The notes: generated by a model from the sequence alone, not told the origin. A stretch of DNA of 64,000 bases from Thiomicrorhabdus sp. ZW0627 (GCF_029767005.1 NZ_JARUQR010000001.1:677028-741027); one strand, 5' to 3'; numbered from the stretch's first letter, positions 9,598 to 19,420 are shown. A program made the numbers and translations.

Positions 9598-11295
9598 TTA
9601 CTTATTCCCCGACATCCACTGTTTGATTATATGGGCTGCAACCTTCGGATCCGCAGCCACCATAGTACGAACTTTTTCAAGCAACTCATGCTCGGCATTC
9701 GATTCCGCTTCCGATTCGGCGGCAGTCTGTTCAACTTCTTCGCTCATCTGTTCAAGCGCCTTGGAAATTTCGTCGACGTTCTCAAGTTCCTCTTCTTCCT
9801 CTTCCGGAACCTCTTCAGGGTACGCCAAAATACTCTCTTCTTTCTTCGCCAGATCCTTCAGCATTGGACGAATCACACCAAAGATGATAATCAATACAGC
9901 AAGACCCGCCAGTAACTGTTTAACCAGATCCCAGAACCAGTTTTCCTGCCAGATCGGAGTAATTTCTATCTCTTCCGGCGGTGCGACCACAAAAGAAGCA
10001 TTTACAACGGTCAAAGTGTCACCACGGGTCTCATCCAATCCCACCGTATCACTTACCAAACGGCGGTAACGCAACAGCTCGTCATCCGTCAAAGCAGTTT
10101 TTACGACATTATCGTCCTGATCCAGAACCGTCTTATCATCCAGGACAACCGCAACAGACAAACGATGAATGTTACCGACCGAATTTTTGATATGACTGAC
10201 CGTACGGTCCAACTCATAGTTCTTGGTTTTCTTCTCAGTGGAGTTTCTTAGGTTCGGATCCTTTTCTGCACTGTAACCTTCTTCAGGTGCGATTCCTGCT
10301 CGCGGAGGCTGATTCGTCAAGGCACCAGGAATTCCGGTCGGCCCTTCATTACGGTTAATCTCTTTGACTTCTTGTTCTGAACGAATTGCTTCCGGATCCG
10401 GTTCATAATTCTCTCGGGTTTGCTCTTGCTGGGTAAAATCCAACTCCGCTGTGACTTGGGCACGAACCTTGTCCTCACCGCCAACGATAGGCGCTAACAA
10501 CTTGATGATTCGATTTGAAAGCGTTTCTTCAACCGTACGAGTATAGTCGAGCTGCTTCATACTCATATTCATGGTACCGCTTGAATGGGCATCTCCAGTC
10601 AATAGATTCCCGCGCTGATCCACAACCGTGACGTCTTTAACGTCCATATTAGGAATACTGGAAGCCACCAAATAAACAATGGAGCTGACTTGCTCCTCAT
10701 TTAGGCTTCTACCTGGATAAAGTTTTACCGCTACGGAAGCCGATGGTTTCTGTTGCTTGCGCACAAACACGGAACGTTTTGGTAAACCCAACATTACTCG
10801 AGCTGACTTTACGGCATTGATAGAAGAAACGGTTTTAGCCAGCTCACCTTCTAAAGCACGATGGTATTGAGTGGTTTCCTTGAATTGAGAGATACCAAAA
10901 CCTTGCTCGACATCAAGCAATTGATAACCCGTGGCCGCCTGCTTAGGAAAACCGGCAGCAGCCAGCTTCAAACGTAATGCATAAACCTGATCCGACGGCA
11001 CCAGAATACCGCCACTTGACTGGTCGATTCGATACTCGACCTGCTCCTGTTCGAGCGTCTGAACCACTTCGTTGATATCTTTGGCATCCAGGCTGCCGAA
11101 AAGCAAAGTATAAGGCGTATTTTGCGACCAGAGTAGAATACCGACGGTTAAGGCGATACTAGCGGCAAGTGCAATGACGAGACTGACCTGTTTGGCGACG
11201 GACAGCGCCATGAGATTATTTAGAAGCGTCGACCCCACACCTGTCGCTTGTTGCGGGTTCAGAGAGGAATCAAATGACGCTTGAGGATCAGCCAT
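9598..11295 (-). CDS. fliF: FliF, flagellar MS-ring protein
   Basis: This 565-residue inner-membrane ring protein has transmembrane segments near residues 32-55 and 455-475. They flank a large periplasmic region with YscJ/FliF ring-building motifs (TPYTLLFGSLDAKDINEVV, ALRLKLAAAGFPKQ). The acidic cytoplasmic tail (about 490-565) ends in the FliG-binding segment. FliF oligomerises first in assembly and forms the housing of the export gate. Length fits the family (540-570). It is the second gene of the fliE operon, 45 bases downstream of fliE. Confidence 0.97.
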   Translation of the reverse strand: MADPQASFDSSLNPQQATGVGSTLLNNLMALSVAKQVSLVIALAASIALTVGILLWSQNTPYTLLFGSLDAKDINEVVQTLEQEQVEYRIDQSSGGILVPSDQVYALRLKLAAAGFPKQAATGYQLLDVEQGFGISQFKETTQYHRALEGELAKTVSSINAVKSARVMLGLPKRSVFVRKQQKPSASVAVKLYPGRSLNEEQVSSIVYLVASSIPNMDVKDVTVVDQRGNLLTGDAHSSGTMNMSMKQLDYTRTVEETLSNRIIKLLAPIVGGEDKVRAQVTAELDFTQQEQTRENYEPDPEAIRSEQEVKEINRNEGPTGIPGALTNQPPRAGIAPEEGYSAEKDPNLRNSTEKKTKNYELDRTVSHIKNSVGNIHRLSVAVVLDDKTVLDQDDNVVKTALTDDELLRYRRLVSDTVGLDETRGDTLTVVNASFVVAPPEEIEITPIWQENWFWDLVKQLLAGLAVLIIIFGVIRPMLKDLAKKEESILAYPEEVPEEEEEELENVDEISKALEQMSEEVEQTAAESEAESNAEHELLEKVRTMVAADPKVAAHIIKQWMSGNK

Positions 11296-11340
11296 GGTGT
11301 TTCTTCTTTACGGTTAAAATTGGTAAACTCAAAAAACCGA

Positions 11341-11679
11341 TTAAATCGGCATATTCATGATGTCTTTATAAGCTTCGGTCAGCTTGTTTCGTACCTGGGT
11401 CATCGCCTGGAACGACAAACTGGCTTTTTGAGCCTGCAACATGACTTCGGATAGTTCAACGTCGAGATCACCGCGTTCAAATGCTTCTTTCATTTGACCC
11501 GCTTTTTGCTGTTGTGAGTTCACGGCATTGACGGAAGAAGCCAACAATTCGGCAAAATTATCCGCTTTCTCTTCACCGGTTTGTGCCACACCTTCAACAG
11601 GAGCGTCAGGCTTACTTGCCGCCTGCGCCGCCAAAGAACGCATCTGTAACATCAAACTTTGTGTATCAATCGTGCTCAT
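11341..11679 (-). CDS. fliE: FliE, MS-ring to rod adaptor
   Basis: This 112-residue protein has the conserved FliE C-terminal half ([19 protein letters not shown], then [32 protein letters not shown] split across 75-112). FliE is exported and joins the MS ring and export gate to the proximal rod protein FlgB. It is the first gene of the class-II operon that continues through fliF-fliM. A sigma54 promoter lies about 135 bases upstream of its ATG. Size is typical (about 105-115). Confidence 0.95.
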   Translation of the reverse strand: MSTIDTQSLMLQMRSLAAQAASKPDAPVEGVAQTGEEKADNFAELLASSVNAVNSQQQKAGQMKEAFERGDLDVELSEVMLQAQKASLSFQAMTQVRNKLTEAYKDIMNMPI

Positions 11680-11814
11680 CAGGCTTAGAACTCCAACTCT
11701 GTAATCGATCCGATCCAGAACTTCTCAATTTAATAACCAAAAACCACCGTGGCAATAACGTTACTCTATTATGTCACAGTGAATTATTTTATAACGAATA
11801 ATGCAAAACTAACA

Positions 11815-11829
11815 GCAATTGATATGCCA
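11815..11829 (-). promoter_or_regulatory. Sigma54 promoter of the fliE operon
   Basis: On the minus strand the sequence reads TGGCATATCAATTGC. This matches the -24/-12 consensus TGGCAC-N5-TTGC at all but one base, with exact GG/GC spacing. The expected start point is near 11803, leaving about a 124-base leader before fliE. The flrB-flrC sigma54 activator genes lie immediately upstream, which fits FlrC-dependent control. Confidence 0.85.
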
Positions 11830-11940
11830 AAAAAACGTCAAAAAACCAACAGGCCTGCTCAGTTTCGCTAAATTATTTTTTTTCCTGTCGATAACAACAG
11901 GATATATCATTTAAATCCACCCTCGTTTCCACACAGAGGG

Positions 11941-13308
11941 TTACGGAACTTCCACACCTTGCTCTTTAAGCTTGGCGATTTTATACCTTAAAGTTCTCGG
12001 GCTGATATTCAGAGTCTCCGCCGTTTTTTGTCGGTGCCCGTTATTCTGCTGCAAAGTTTCCAGTATCAAAGCAATTTCCCGGGCCTTTAAATCCTTAATC
12101 TCTGCTGAACTGCCTGCAATACTTGAAGCGTCAACGGCATCGGACTGATCCGCCCTCTGCTCGGTATGAAACATTTCGTTCGTCCCGTCTTCCAAATCAA
12201 GCAAAATATCCTGTTTCTGAATGGTATCGCCCGACATCATCACCAAGGCTCGCTGGATGACATTATCCAATTCACGGATATTGCCCGGCCACGAGTACTC
12301 AATCAGCTGTTTCATCGCAGGCGCTGACACCATTGGCTCGATTCGGTTTCTACCACAGTGTCGCTGTAGTAACCTTTCAGTAATCGCAGCAATATCTCTC
12401 GGGCGATCTCTCAAGGGAGGCAAGCGCATTGGAAACACATTCAAACGATAATAAAGATCCTCTCGAAAATCTCCGTTCTGAATCGCCTGTTTCATCGATA
12501 CATTCGAGGCACTCAGTACTCTAACATCCAACTGGATCACTTTATGGCTGCCGATTCTTTCGACTTCACGCTCTTGCAGGACTCGCAACAGTTTTGCCTG
12601 AAGATCAGGCTTCATCTCACCGATTTCATCTAGAAAAATCGTGCCGTGTTGGGCCTGTTCAAACTTACCGGGCATTGATTTCGCGGCCCCGGTGAATGCC
12701 CCTTTTTCATAGCCGAACAACATGGCTTCAAGCATGTTTTCAGGAATAGCGGCACAGTTAATCGCAACAAATGGCTGCTTACTGCGGGAAGATTGGTTAT
12801 GAATGTAACGGGCTAAAACCTCTTTACCTGTCCCGCTTTCACCACTAATAAAAACGCTGGCATCACTTTCAGCAACTTTTTTTGCCATGTTTTTCAACTG
12901 CTGAGTCGCGGGATCGGCTACAACGAAGTCATCTTCACTAGATGCATCACGATTAAAATAGACTTTGGCTTTTTCAACCAGCACGTTGGCTTCAAATGGC
13001 TTAACAATATAATCCACAGCACCGGCTTTCATCGTATCTACGGCCTGCTCAATCGTACCGTAAGCCGTCATCAGAACAATCGGCAAATAAGGCTTGATTG
13101 CTCTGATACGCTTCATCAAGGTGTATCCGTCCATTCCGTCCATACGGATGTCGCTAAACACCATTCCGATATCGTCATCAAGAGCAACCAGCGCATCTTC
13201 AGCACTGCTGACACTCAACGCTTCAAAACCGTTCAAGGACAAAGTATCCACCAATGCTTCTTGCAACTCTTGGTCATCTTCGACAATCAATACTTTTGCG
13301 ATACTCAT
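11941..13308 (-). CDS. flrC: FlrC/FleR, NtrC-type sigma54 response regulator
   Basis: This 455-residue protein has a receiver domain (about 5-118, phospho-acceptor Asp53 in FSDIRMDG, Lys near 103). A sigma54-activating AAA+ domain follows, with Walker A GESGTGKE and the GAFTGA sigma54-contact loop. A Fis-type helix-turn-helix closes the protein (about 415-450, [20 protein letters not shown]). The gene overlaps flrB by four bases, forming the two-component pair for middle (class III) flagellar genes such as fliE, flgB, flgF and flgI. A short GC hairpin (11919-11941) overlaps its stop and may weakly terminate transcription. Confidence 0.93.
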   Translation of the reverse strand: MSIAKVLIVEDDQELQEALVDTLSLNGFEALSVSSAEDALVALDDDIGMVFSDIRMDGMDGYTLMKRIRAIKPYLPIVLMTAYGTIEQAVDTMKAGAVDYIVKPFEANVLVEKAKVYFNRDASSEDDFVVADPATQQLKNMAKKVAESDASVFISGESGTGKEVLARYIHNQSSRSKQPFVAINCAAIPENMLEAMLFGYEKGAFTGAAKSMPGKFEQAQHGTIFLDEIGEMKPDLQAKLLRVLQEREVERIGSHKVIQLDVRVLSASNVSMKQAIQNGDFREDLYYRLNVFPMRLPPLRDRPRDIAAITERLLQRHCGRNRIEPMVSAPAMKQLIEYSWPGNIRELDNVIQRALVMMSGDTIQKQDILLDLEDGTNEMFHTEQRADQSDAVDASSIAGSSAEIKDLKAREIALILETLQQNNGHRQKTAETLNISPRTLRYKIAKLKEQGVEVP

Positions 13309-14453
13309 TCTATTCCCTTTACTTCAGCCAACGGCAACCGGATTCCAAACTTAGAACCATACCCCGGAATCGATTTCACCCAGGCCTGCCCATTATGCGC
13401 TTCCGCAATCGCTCTGACTACCGCCAAGCCCAAACCTGTTCCTTTAGCCCGGCTGGTATAAAATGGTTCAAAGACCTTTTCCAAATTTTCCGATTCAATT
13501 CCAGGGCCATTATCACTGACGACGATATCCACCTTGTCATCACCAAGCTTATTGACGGTCACTTGAACCTTAGCCTCTTTACCAACCACATCAATGGCAT
13601 TGCCGATCAAATTCTGCAGAGCGGTGACCAGGCCATCCTGATCACCGGTCACGGCCAGTCCAGGTATAAATGAATCGAACTGAACCTCACTGCCTGTTAA
13701 TTTAGCCTGCTGCTCCACAGCATGCTTTACCAATTCAAGCAATTGACGCAACTCGACGCGCTGCTCGCTCCCCTTTCCGCCCTTGGCGTATTGCAACATA
13801 TCCTTCACCAAGCCTTCCAAATGCCGCAAACTGTGCAATGCTTTACCTACAAATTTCTCTCGCCTCGGCTCGTCGAGTTGTTCGGAATTCATTTGGGAAA
13901 CGTACAATAAAGCGGAAGCCAATGGGGTTCGGATCTGATGTGCCAGTGAAGCGGCCATCTCCCCCATGGAATTTAATCGTTGATGACGGTTGACGTGATC
14001 CTGCAAGTGTCTTGCAGATGTCACATCCTGAATCAATAGGATTTTTCCAAGTGCCTGATCCAAATCCGTTTCGGAATACTGGAAGACTTTTTCATCATGA
14101 GTGATTAATTCACCAGCATCATTCCTGGTCAAAAACGCATTCATCACCACTACGTCCCAATTCCGACCTAATGCATCTGCACCCAAAATCCCTTCGGCAC
14201 TTGGATTCATTTCCAAAATCTCATCATTTTGATTCAAAACAATGACGCCGGCCGGCAAAAGATTCAACAAACGACTTAGACGATCCGCCACCCGGCGTTT
14301 TTCACGATCGCTTTTAGCAAGCTGCATCTGCAGATCCGACACTTGTTGCTGCAAGGCTTCATAAGCATGAGTCAACTGCAGAGAAGTTTCGTTAAACAGT
14401 TCGAAAGCCTGTTCAAGCTCAACTAAACGATTTTTCTCCACTTCATTCAACAC
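13305..14453 (-). CDS. flrB: FlrB/FleS, flagellar sensor histidine kinase
   Basis: This 382-residue soluble kinase has a coiled-coil N-terminus and a PAS domain (about 60-150). The dimerisation/phosphotransfer helix carries His172 (MAASLAHQIRTPLAS), and the C-terminal ATPase domain (NLIGNAIDVV, DNGPGIE, GTGLGLAVV) completes the kinase. No transmembrane helix is seen, as in other FlrB/FleS. The start is GTG at 14453, supported by GGGAG six bases upstream. It phosphorylates FlrC; the cue is thought to be completion of the MS ring/export apparatus (knowledge from Vibrio). Confidence 0.92.
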   Translation of the reverse strand: MLNEVEKNRLVELEQAFELFNETSLQLTHAYEALQQQVSDLQMQLAKSDREKRRVADRLSRLLNLLPAGVIVLNQNDEILEMNPSAEGILGADALGRNWDVVVMNAFLTRNDAGELITHDEKVFQYSETDLDQALGKILLIQDVTSARHLQDHVNRHQRLNSMGEMAASLAHQIRTPLASALLYVSQMNSEQLDEPRREKFVGKALHSLRHLEGLVKDMLQYAKGGKGSEQRVELRQLLELVKHAVEQQAKLTGSEVQFDSFIPGLAVTGDQDGLVTALQNLIGNAIDVVGKEAKVQVTVNKLGDDKVDIVVSDNGPGIESENLEKVFEPFYTSRAKGTGLGLAVVRAIAEAHNGQAWVKSIPGYGSKFGIRLPLAEVKGIE

Positions 14454-14473
14454 GATGCTCTCCCGCTTCTTAG

Positions 14474-15592
14474 TCAGCTCAAATCGTACTTACGGATTTT
14501 CTCAACTAACGTGGTTCGATTTGTCTGCAACAGTTTTGCAGCCTGTGAGACATTTCCGTCGGTCTGGGAAAGTGCTTTTTGGATCAGTTGCACTTCCATC
14601 TCGACGAGATAGGATTTCAAATCGAGTCCTTCGTTCAAATTCGGCGCGTTATTGAAAATCCCGTCTGAAGCCGAGTCTTGAACCGAAGACTGCTCATTTT
14701 TCTGGTTATCAACAACGCTAATACTGTCCGATGCCTCAGTAGACGGCTGCTCGGCAACCGACACTTCTGGCGCACTCTCGAGTTCTGCCGCTTTAACCTT
14801 AATCAACTCGACGTCTTCAGGCAGTGTCACCTGGTATCGGCTCGGCAAATCGTCATAATCAACCGGCAAATCTGGAAATAAGATGGATAGACGTTCCGCA
14901 AGATTCCCCAACTCCCTGACATTTCCGGGCCAATCATAATGCTGTAAAGCGATTAAGGCCTTTTCTGTCATCTTAGGAATCAAACGACCGTTTTCTTGAA
15001 TTTTCTGAAACATGAAATTGAACAGGGCAGGTATATCTTCACGGCGTTCCCGTAAAGCCGGCATTTCAATAGGAAAGACATTCAGACGGTAAAACAGATC
15101 TTCTCGGAAAGTGCCGTCGGCAATATTGTCTTCCAAATCCCTATGGGTAGCCGCTACAACACGGACATCACACTGAAAGCTTTTATTGCCGCCAACACGT
15201 TCGTAACTTCGTTCCTGTAGAACCCTCAATAACTTGACCTGCATCGGCAAGGGCATATCACCAATTTCGTCTAGAAAGATAGTGCCTTTTTCAGCCATCT
15301 CGAAGCGGCCCTTTCTAGCGGTAATCGCCCCGGTGAACGCCCCTTTTTCATGACCGAAAAGTTCACTTTCAAGAAGTTCTCCGGGAATCGCACCGCAGTT
15401 GATTGGAACAAAGGCTTTACCACTTCGTGCGGAAGCAGAGTGAAGGCATTGCGCAACAACCTCTTTTCCCGTACCGGACTCCCCCAATATCAGAACTGTC
15501 GCGTCCGTCTGTGCGACCTGAAGAATCAGTTTTTTAACCTTTTGCATCGCTGGCCCATCGCCAACTAAAGAAGATAAAAGTTCTTGGGACAT
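14474..15592 (-). CDS. flrA: FlrA/FleQ-like sigma54 activator lacking the N-terminal regulatory domain
   Basis: This 372-residue protein begins directly with the AAA+ sigma54-activation domain (about 8-240; Walker [15 protein letters not shown] loop). A linker (about 250-315) and a C-terminal Fis-type HTH (about 330-370) follow. FlrA/FleQ proteins are normally about 480-490 residues with a receiver-like domain of about 120 residues in front, which is missing here. An in-frame TAG lies immediately before the ATG, and only 92 bases separate the start from fliT, so no extension is possible. It heads flrA-flrB-flrC and is the presumed master regulator. Alternative: a second NtrC-like activator with a different role. 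Confidence 0.85.
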   Translation of the reverse strand: MSQELLSSLVGDGPAMQKVKKLILQVAQTDATVLILGESGTGKEVVAQCLHSASARSGKAFVPINCGAIPGELLESELFGHEKGAFTGAITARKGRFEMAEKGTIFLDEIGDMPLPMQVKLLRVLQERSYERVGGNKSFQCDVRVVAATHRDLEDNIADGTFREDLFYRLNVFPIEMPALRERREDIPALFNFMFQKIQENGRLIPKMTEKALIALQHYDWPGNVRELGNLAERLSILFPDLPVDYDDLPSRYQVTLPEDVELIKVKAAELESAPEVSVAEQPSTEASDSISVVDNQKNEQSSVQDSASDGIFNNAPNLNEGLDLKSYLVEMEVQLIQKALSQTDGNVSQAAKLLQTNRTTLVEKIRKYDLS

Positions 15593-15627
15593 CTAACCGC
15601 CGTTTCTAATTGACCTCTACGGTAACC

Positions 15628-15656
15628 TTTATATACGGCTTTTTACTCGATGTCAA
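15628..15656 (-). promoter_or_regulatory. Sigma70 promoter of flrA-flrB-flrC
   Basis: The minus strand carries a perfect TTGACA at 15656-15651, then 17 bases, then TATAAA at 15633-15628. This is a near-consensus housekeeping promoter ending about 36 bases before the flrA ATG. It suggests constitutive, FlrA-independent expression of the flagellar master operon. Confidence 0.8.
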
Positions 15657-15684
15657 AATTTTGGCAATATTTTTTAGAAGGGAA

Positions 15685-15975
15685 TTATTTCATATATTTT
15701 TTGAGCGCCGACATTGCATGAGTGTTTTTTTCATAATCGGTGGAAAGGATTTTCTGCGCTCGAAGAATGCAATTTTGAATTTGCTGATTATCTTCCAATA
15801 GCTGGGCACCAATCACATCCAACTCCTGGCCATATTTAGACACAGCCGATTCTAATTGGCCTTGCCAACTAGAATCCAACTGAGAAAAGTACTCCCAATC
15901 CTCTTCAAGAGCGGAATTGAGCATGTTTCTGGAATGTGCCAGAAGTTGAATTTTGGTTTTTTCTAGAGAGTCCAT
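15685..15975 (-). CDS. fliT: FliT-like flagellar export chaperone
   Basis: This 96-residue, mainly helical, acidic protein starts on an ATG that shares one base with the fliS stop. It is placed exactly where fliT occurs in fliD-fliS-fliT operons. FliT proteins are about 100-120 residues and bind the FliD C-terminus to escort the filament cap; in enterics FliT also inhibits FlhDC. Sequence similarity within the family is weak, so the call rests mainly on size, helical content and position. It could alternatively be another small chaperone. Confidence 0.65.
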   Translation of the reverse strand: MDSLEKTKIQLLAHSRNMLNSALEEDWEYFSQLDSSWQGQLESAVSKYGQELDVIGAQLLEDNQQIQNCILRAQKILSTDYEKNTHAMSALKKYMK

Positions 15976-16409
15976 CAGGCTCTTAAACGCTCAATTTGTT
16001 CTTTTGAAGAACGTTTGATCATCTCAGGCATCTCTTTCCACGCATCGTTCAGTGTTTTGATATGCTCGATAACTTCATCAACCATCGCCACATCATTTTT
16101 AGACGAAGCTTCAAGAACACGTCGATAACAATAATCGTACAGATCATAAAGGTTTCCGGCCACGTCTTTACCATTTTCCATATCGACACCAGCACGTAAG
16201 GCATTAATAATACTCAATGCCTTGTTCGAAAATTCGGCCTTTTTCTCAAAGTCTTTTTTCTCGATAAACACCTTAGTCAGATTCAGGTTCTTCAAAGCAC
16301 CATCGTATAGCATCTCAACCAACTTATGTGGAGTCGCCTCGGAGACAGCTGTCTCAACAAAGTTTGAGGCGTATTGTTGTGCAAATTTATTTCGCATTGC
16401 CATATTCAT
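15975..16409 (-). CDS. fliS: FliS, flagellin export chaperone
   Basis: This 144-residue helical protein has FliS hallmarks: the N-terminal QQYASNFVETAVSEATPHKLVEML region and the helix SIINALRAGVDMENGKDVAGNL (segments at about 8-31 and 68-89). YRRVLEASSKND follows. FliS caps the flagellin C-terminus to stop premature polymerisation and brings it to FlhA. It is the second gene of fliD-fliS-fliT, 32 bases after fliD. Length is slightly above the usual 125-135. Confidence 0.93.
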   Translation of the reverse strand: MNMAMRNKFAQQYASNFVETAVSEATPHKLVEMLYDGALKNLNLTKVFIEKKDFEKKAEFSNKALSIINALRAGVDMENGKDVAGNLYDLYDYCYRRVLEASSKNDVAMVDEVIEHIKTLNDAWKEMPEMIKRSSKEQIERLRA

Positions 16410-16441
16410 TGGATGTTTCCCTCGTTCAATCTTTTATTTTT

Positions 16442-18781
16442 TTAGTTACTGCTGTTGTTACTAAATGTTGCCGATAAATAATCTCTAGTCTGCTGCGAGC
16501 TCTGAATAATCGACTGCAGCGCAGAAAATTGCATCTGGTATTTCAATAGAAGCTTCTCGTAACGCGCATCAATTTTCTTATTGCGTTCTTCGTAATTGTC
16601 CATCTTATCATTCAAGTTATTGATTCTTTCCGAAACCAAACCAAAATCGCTTTTGAACAGGCCATCGACAGTATCTTCCATCAAGCTCGCAAAGCCTTGT
16701 GCGTAAGTGATGGTTCCACGCGCGCCCAAAGCGCCACCAAGAACTTCGAACTCCAAGCCTCTCACCTCAGCGTCGTTTCCGGCAATAACCGCAAAATCAC
16801 TGACCTTTACCTTACGGCCGTCAGTCGCGTCCGCATAAGCACCAATATTCATGGTTCCACTCGCCGTGGTGATGGTACCGTCCACATTCTGCCCGATATC
16901 GGTCAGGTCAGCCGTGAATCCGGCATTGGCGAAGTTGGCAAAACCTGTCAATTCAACGGTCGAGAAAATCCCAAAACGGTCTGAAGTCACTGTTAAAGCA
17001 CCTCCAGCAGTCGAGATGTTTATAGATGCGCCTGCCGCTTGTACATCGGTGTTGGAATTGATGTTATTCGTCATCTTGGTCGCTAACTCTTCCAAAGTAT
17101 AACGCCCGGCCTGAATCGTCACGGCAGAAGTAATCGACTCGTCCACCTTGACGTTAAAGGAAGCGTCCGCCGCCGACAAATCAATTAACTGCTGCCCCGC
17201 ATATGCTCCGCCGGAGAATCCTTGATTGGTCAGTCCCGTCGAACTCAAAACATCTGCGGTTCCCTGACCAGCAGCTGAAGTGATTTCAAAACGCGATTGA
17301 CTAGAGTCGTAAGCGAATGTCGCGATTCCAGCACCAAATACAGCATCAATCTGTGTCTGGATCTGAGCTGCCACTTCGTCCTTGGTAGCATAAGTTCCGG
17401 CAATCGAAGACAAGTCGATCAGATTTGCCGTCGCACCGATCTGTAGATTTAAAGAAGCACCAGCGTCGATAGTCAAGGCAGCAGTCGCGTCTGTAACACG
17501 GTCTCCGGCAACGCTCTCATCGGTAGATAAGGTTACAGCCCCCCCCGTTACAGTCGCTCTGTCCGCCAATTGTGTGATGTCCAACTGATAATTACCGGTC
17601 TGAGTCTTGGATGAACCGGCTAAAACGTTCACCAAAGGATCATTACTGCTTCCGCCTTTTGAAAATAGATTCGACAAAGCCTGCATATCGTTTGTTGCAA
17701 CGTTGTTCAGGATCGTATCATCCACTTGTAAGATACCATCGCTGTTAAGCGTAATTCCGACCAAAGCCAAAGAATTATAATTACTGGTCAACTCTCCGAT
17801 CGTACCGCTCAAGGAAGATTCGATTTGGGATTTCACCGAACGCAACAAACTGCTACCAGCCAAATCACCAAAGTACTTGTACTCTTCAGAATCCAATTCC
17901 GCTTGGGTCAAATCGCCTTTGTTGTAGCTTCCCAACTCATCCAGAATCGTACCCAGTTGATTGTACACATCCACAAAACTTTTGATGGTATCCGTTACAT
18001 TCTGGGTATCCTGTCCTACTGTCACCGTTTTCGGGCTGCCGATAGATGCGGAATTCAACTGAAAAGAAACGCCTTCGATCACCTGATCAAACGTATTAGT
18101 CGCACTGGTAACGGTCAAACCGTTCAATACCATCACCGCGTCCTGCGCTTCTGAAGTCGTAGTCATACCGTTCGTGTCGAAATCGGCCAAACCGGAAATA
18201 CTCACTTCACCGGCCGCACCGGTCTGCTTCGAAGTGAACATCATTTGGTAACTTCCACCATTGTTGATAATCGAAGCCGTCACTCCGTAATCACCATTAT
18301 TGATGACTTTCTGCAGCCCTTCCAAAGTATTGTTGGTCGCATCAACCGTAATCGCATGAGTCTGCCCGCCAACCTGAATATTAAGCGTGCCGTTGGAAAT
18401 GGTATCGGACGGAGATGTATAGGTCTTATTTGCGACCATGGTGTGCGCCTGGGCAATCTGTCTGGATTCAATCTGATAAGACGCTAGAGCCGCCGTGCTG
18501 TCAGCCGTTACGGTCACAACCCCTTCATCGGAAGAGGTGCCTGACTTCAAGGAAAAGATATCCGGCGACGATAAATCCGTTACATAGGTTTTGAACGCCT
18601 GTAAATTGGTTTGCAAGAACTTCAAAGCGTCTAATTCGGTCGACACTTTCTCTTGGTTCTTCTCTATGATGGCTCTTGGACCGGCAACTTCTGCCTCTGC
18701 CAAAGCTTTTGACATATTACCGATATCAAATGTACTGTTCGTCAGTGTATTTAATAGCGTAGTACCGATTTCATTAGCCAT
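16442..18781 (-). CDS. fliD: FliD, flagellar filament cap (hook-associated protein 2)
   Basis: The ATG at 18781 is preferred, with AGGAG nine bases upstream; the frame stays open to a TTG at 18802 but the SD would then be inside the gene. The 779-residue product has the FliD N-terminal domain (about 1-110) and a long middle with flagellin-hook IN-like repeats. The coiled-coil C-terminal domain ends in YEERNKKIDARYEKLLLKYQ and LQSIIQSSQQTRDYL. It is longer than most FliD (450-680) because of an expanded Thr/Ala/Asp-rich surface region (about 390-640). FliD caps the filament and chaperones flagellin folding. A sigma28 promoter precedes it. Confidence 0.92.
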   Translation of the reverse strand: MANEIGTTLLNTLTNSTFDIGNMSKALAEAEVAGPRAIIEKNQEKVSTELDALKFLQTNLQAFKTYVTDLSSPDIFSLKSGTSSDEGVVTVTADSTAALASYQIESRQIAQAHTMVANKTYTSPSDTISNGTLNIQVGGQTHAITVDATNNTLEGLQKVINNGDYGVTASIINNGGSYQMMFTSKQTGAAGEVSISGLADFDTNGMTTTSEAQDAVMVLNGLTVTSATNTFDQVIEGVSFQLNSASIGSPKTVTVGQDTQNVTDTIKSFVDVYNQLGTILDELGSYNKGDLTQAELDSEEYKYFGDLAGSSLLRSVKSQIESSLSGTIGELTSNYNSLALVGITLNSDGILQVDDTILNNVATNDMQALSNLFSKGGSSNDPLVNVLAGSSKTQTGNYQLDITQLADRATVTGGAVTLSTDESVAGDRVTDATAALTIDAGASLNLQIGATANLIDLSSIAGTYATKDEVAAQIQTQIDAVFGAGIATFAYDSSQSRFEITSAAGQGTADVLSSTGLTNQGFSGGAYAGQQLIDLSAADASFNVKVDESITSAVTIQAGRYTLEELATKMTNNINSNTDVQAAGASINISTAGGALTVTSDRFGIFSTVELTGFANFANAGFTADLTDIGQNVDGTITTASGTMNIGAYADATDGRKVKVSDFAVIAGNDAEVRGLEFEVLGGALGARGTITYAQGFASLMEDTVDGLFKSDFGLVSERINNLNDKMDNYEERNKKIDARYEKLLLKYQMQFSALQSIIQSSQQTRDYLSATFSNNSSN

Positions 18782-18856
18782 AACAGCGCGCTCCTGGTCC
18801 AAAAATATTTTTATTTCTTTATTGTTAAAGCATCATAAATGCCATTCTTATTATAG

Positions 18857-18883
18857 GTATCGGTCACACTAAAAAAAACTTTA
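18857..18883 (-). promoter_or_regulatory. Sigma28 promoter of fliD-fliS-fliT
   Basis: The minus strand carries TAAAGTTT (18883-18876), an 11-base spacer, then ACCGATAC (18864-18857). This matches the sigma28 consensus TAAAGTTT-N11-GCCGATAA with a perfect -35 and 6 of 8 at the -10. It lies 75 bases upstream of the fliD ATG and just downstream of the flaG terminator. Confidence 0.8.
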
Positions 18884-18894
18884 GCGTATTTATA

Positions 18895-18921
18895 AAACAA
18901 AAAAAGCGGTCAAAGACCGCT
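18895..18921 (-). terminator. Intrinsic terminator of the flagellin-flaG operon
   Basis: A 7-bp stem AGCGGTC/GACCGCT with a 3-base loop (18905-18921) is followed on the minus strand by a long T-run. It lies 24 bases after the flaG stop and separates flaG transcription from fliD. Confidence 0.8.
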
Positions 18922-18944
18922 AAACACACAAGGGAAACTTGAAA

Positions 18945-19391
18945 CTAGGCTTGTTCGTTTGTAATTAAGCCCGTTGGGGTCGCTACCTTATCAGGTAACT
19001 GCTGACGCATTTCCAAAAATTTCGTAATATTTTTAGAAACCGTCAAAAATTCTTCAGTTGGGATCTGTCGGATCACTTCATCTGTTTCACTATTTTTGAC
19101 AAAGACCACCATTTTTTCGGATTGGTCATCTTTTTCAAACCTCAAATAATTTTGAAGTTTTTCCAACTGGACATTTAGGTCGTTCATTACCGAATCCAAT
19201 TGGGTTTGGTTTATTTGGCCTTTGGCTTCCGCCGGGTTCAACGACTTCACGTTTCCGGTTTTCTGCTCAACACTCTGAGCCAACCGGTTCCGATCAATCT
19301 GCTGCCCCTCAGCCGAAGCCGCAGGTGTCAGTGACTTACTAACAGGGATACTATCCAGACTTCTAGGTTGTATAACACTTAATTCAGCCAT
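18945..19391 (-). CDS. flaG: FlaG family protein (copy 1)
   Basis: This 148-residue protein has an unstructured N-terminal half. The FlaG domain lies at about 60-140 and shows the conserved core NYLRFEKDDQSEKMVVFVKN and DEVIRQIPTEEFLTVS. FlaG is found beside flagellin and fliD genes in polar-flagellated bacteria and influences filament length. An SD (GGAG) precedes the ATG. It follows a second, diverged FlaG gene by 29 bases. Together they form a short tail to the first flagellin gene. Confidence 0.88.
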   Translation of the reverse strand: MAELSVIQPRSLDSIPVSKSLTPAASAEGQQIDRNRLAQSVEQKTGNVKSLNPAEAKGQINQTQLDSVMNDLNVQLEKLQNYLRFEKDDQSEKMVVFVKNSETDEVIRQIPTEEFLTVSKNITKFLEMRQQLPDKVATPTGLITNEQA

Positions 19392-19420
19392 ACTACCCGT
19401 CTCCTTATCAAATCTACCAT

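Noticed and set aside
18782-18802. Upstream TTG start for fliD
   Set aside because: The only good SD lies inside this extension and serves the ATG at 18781.
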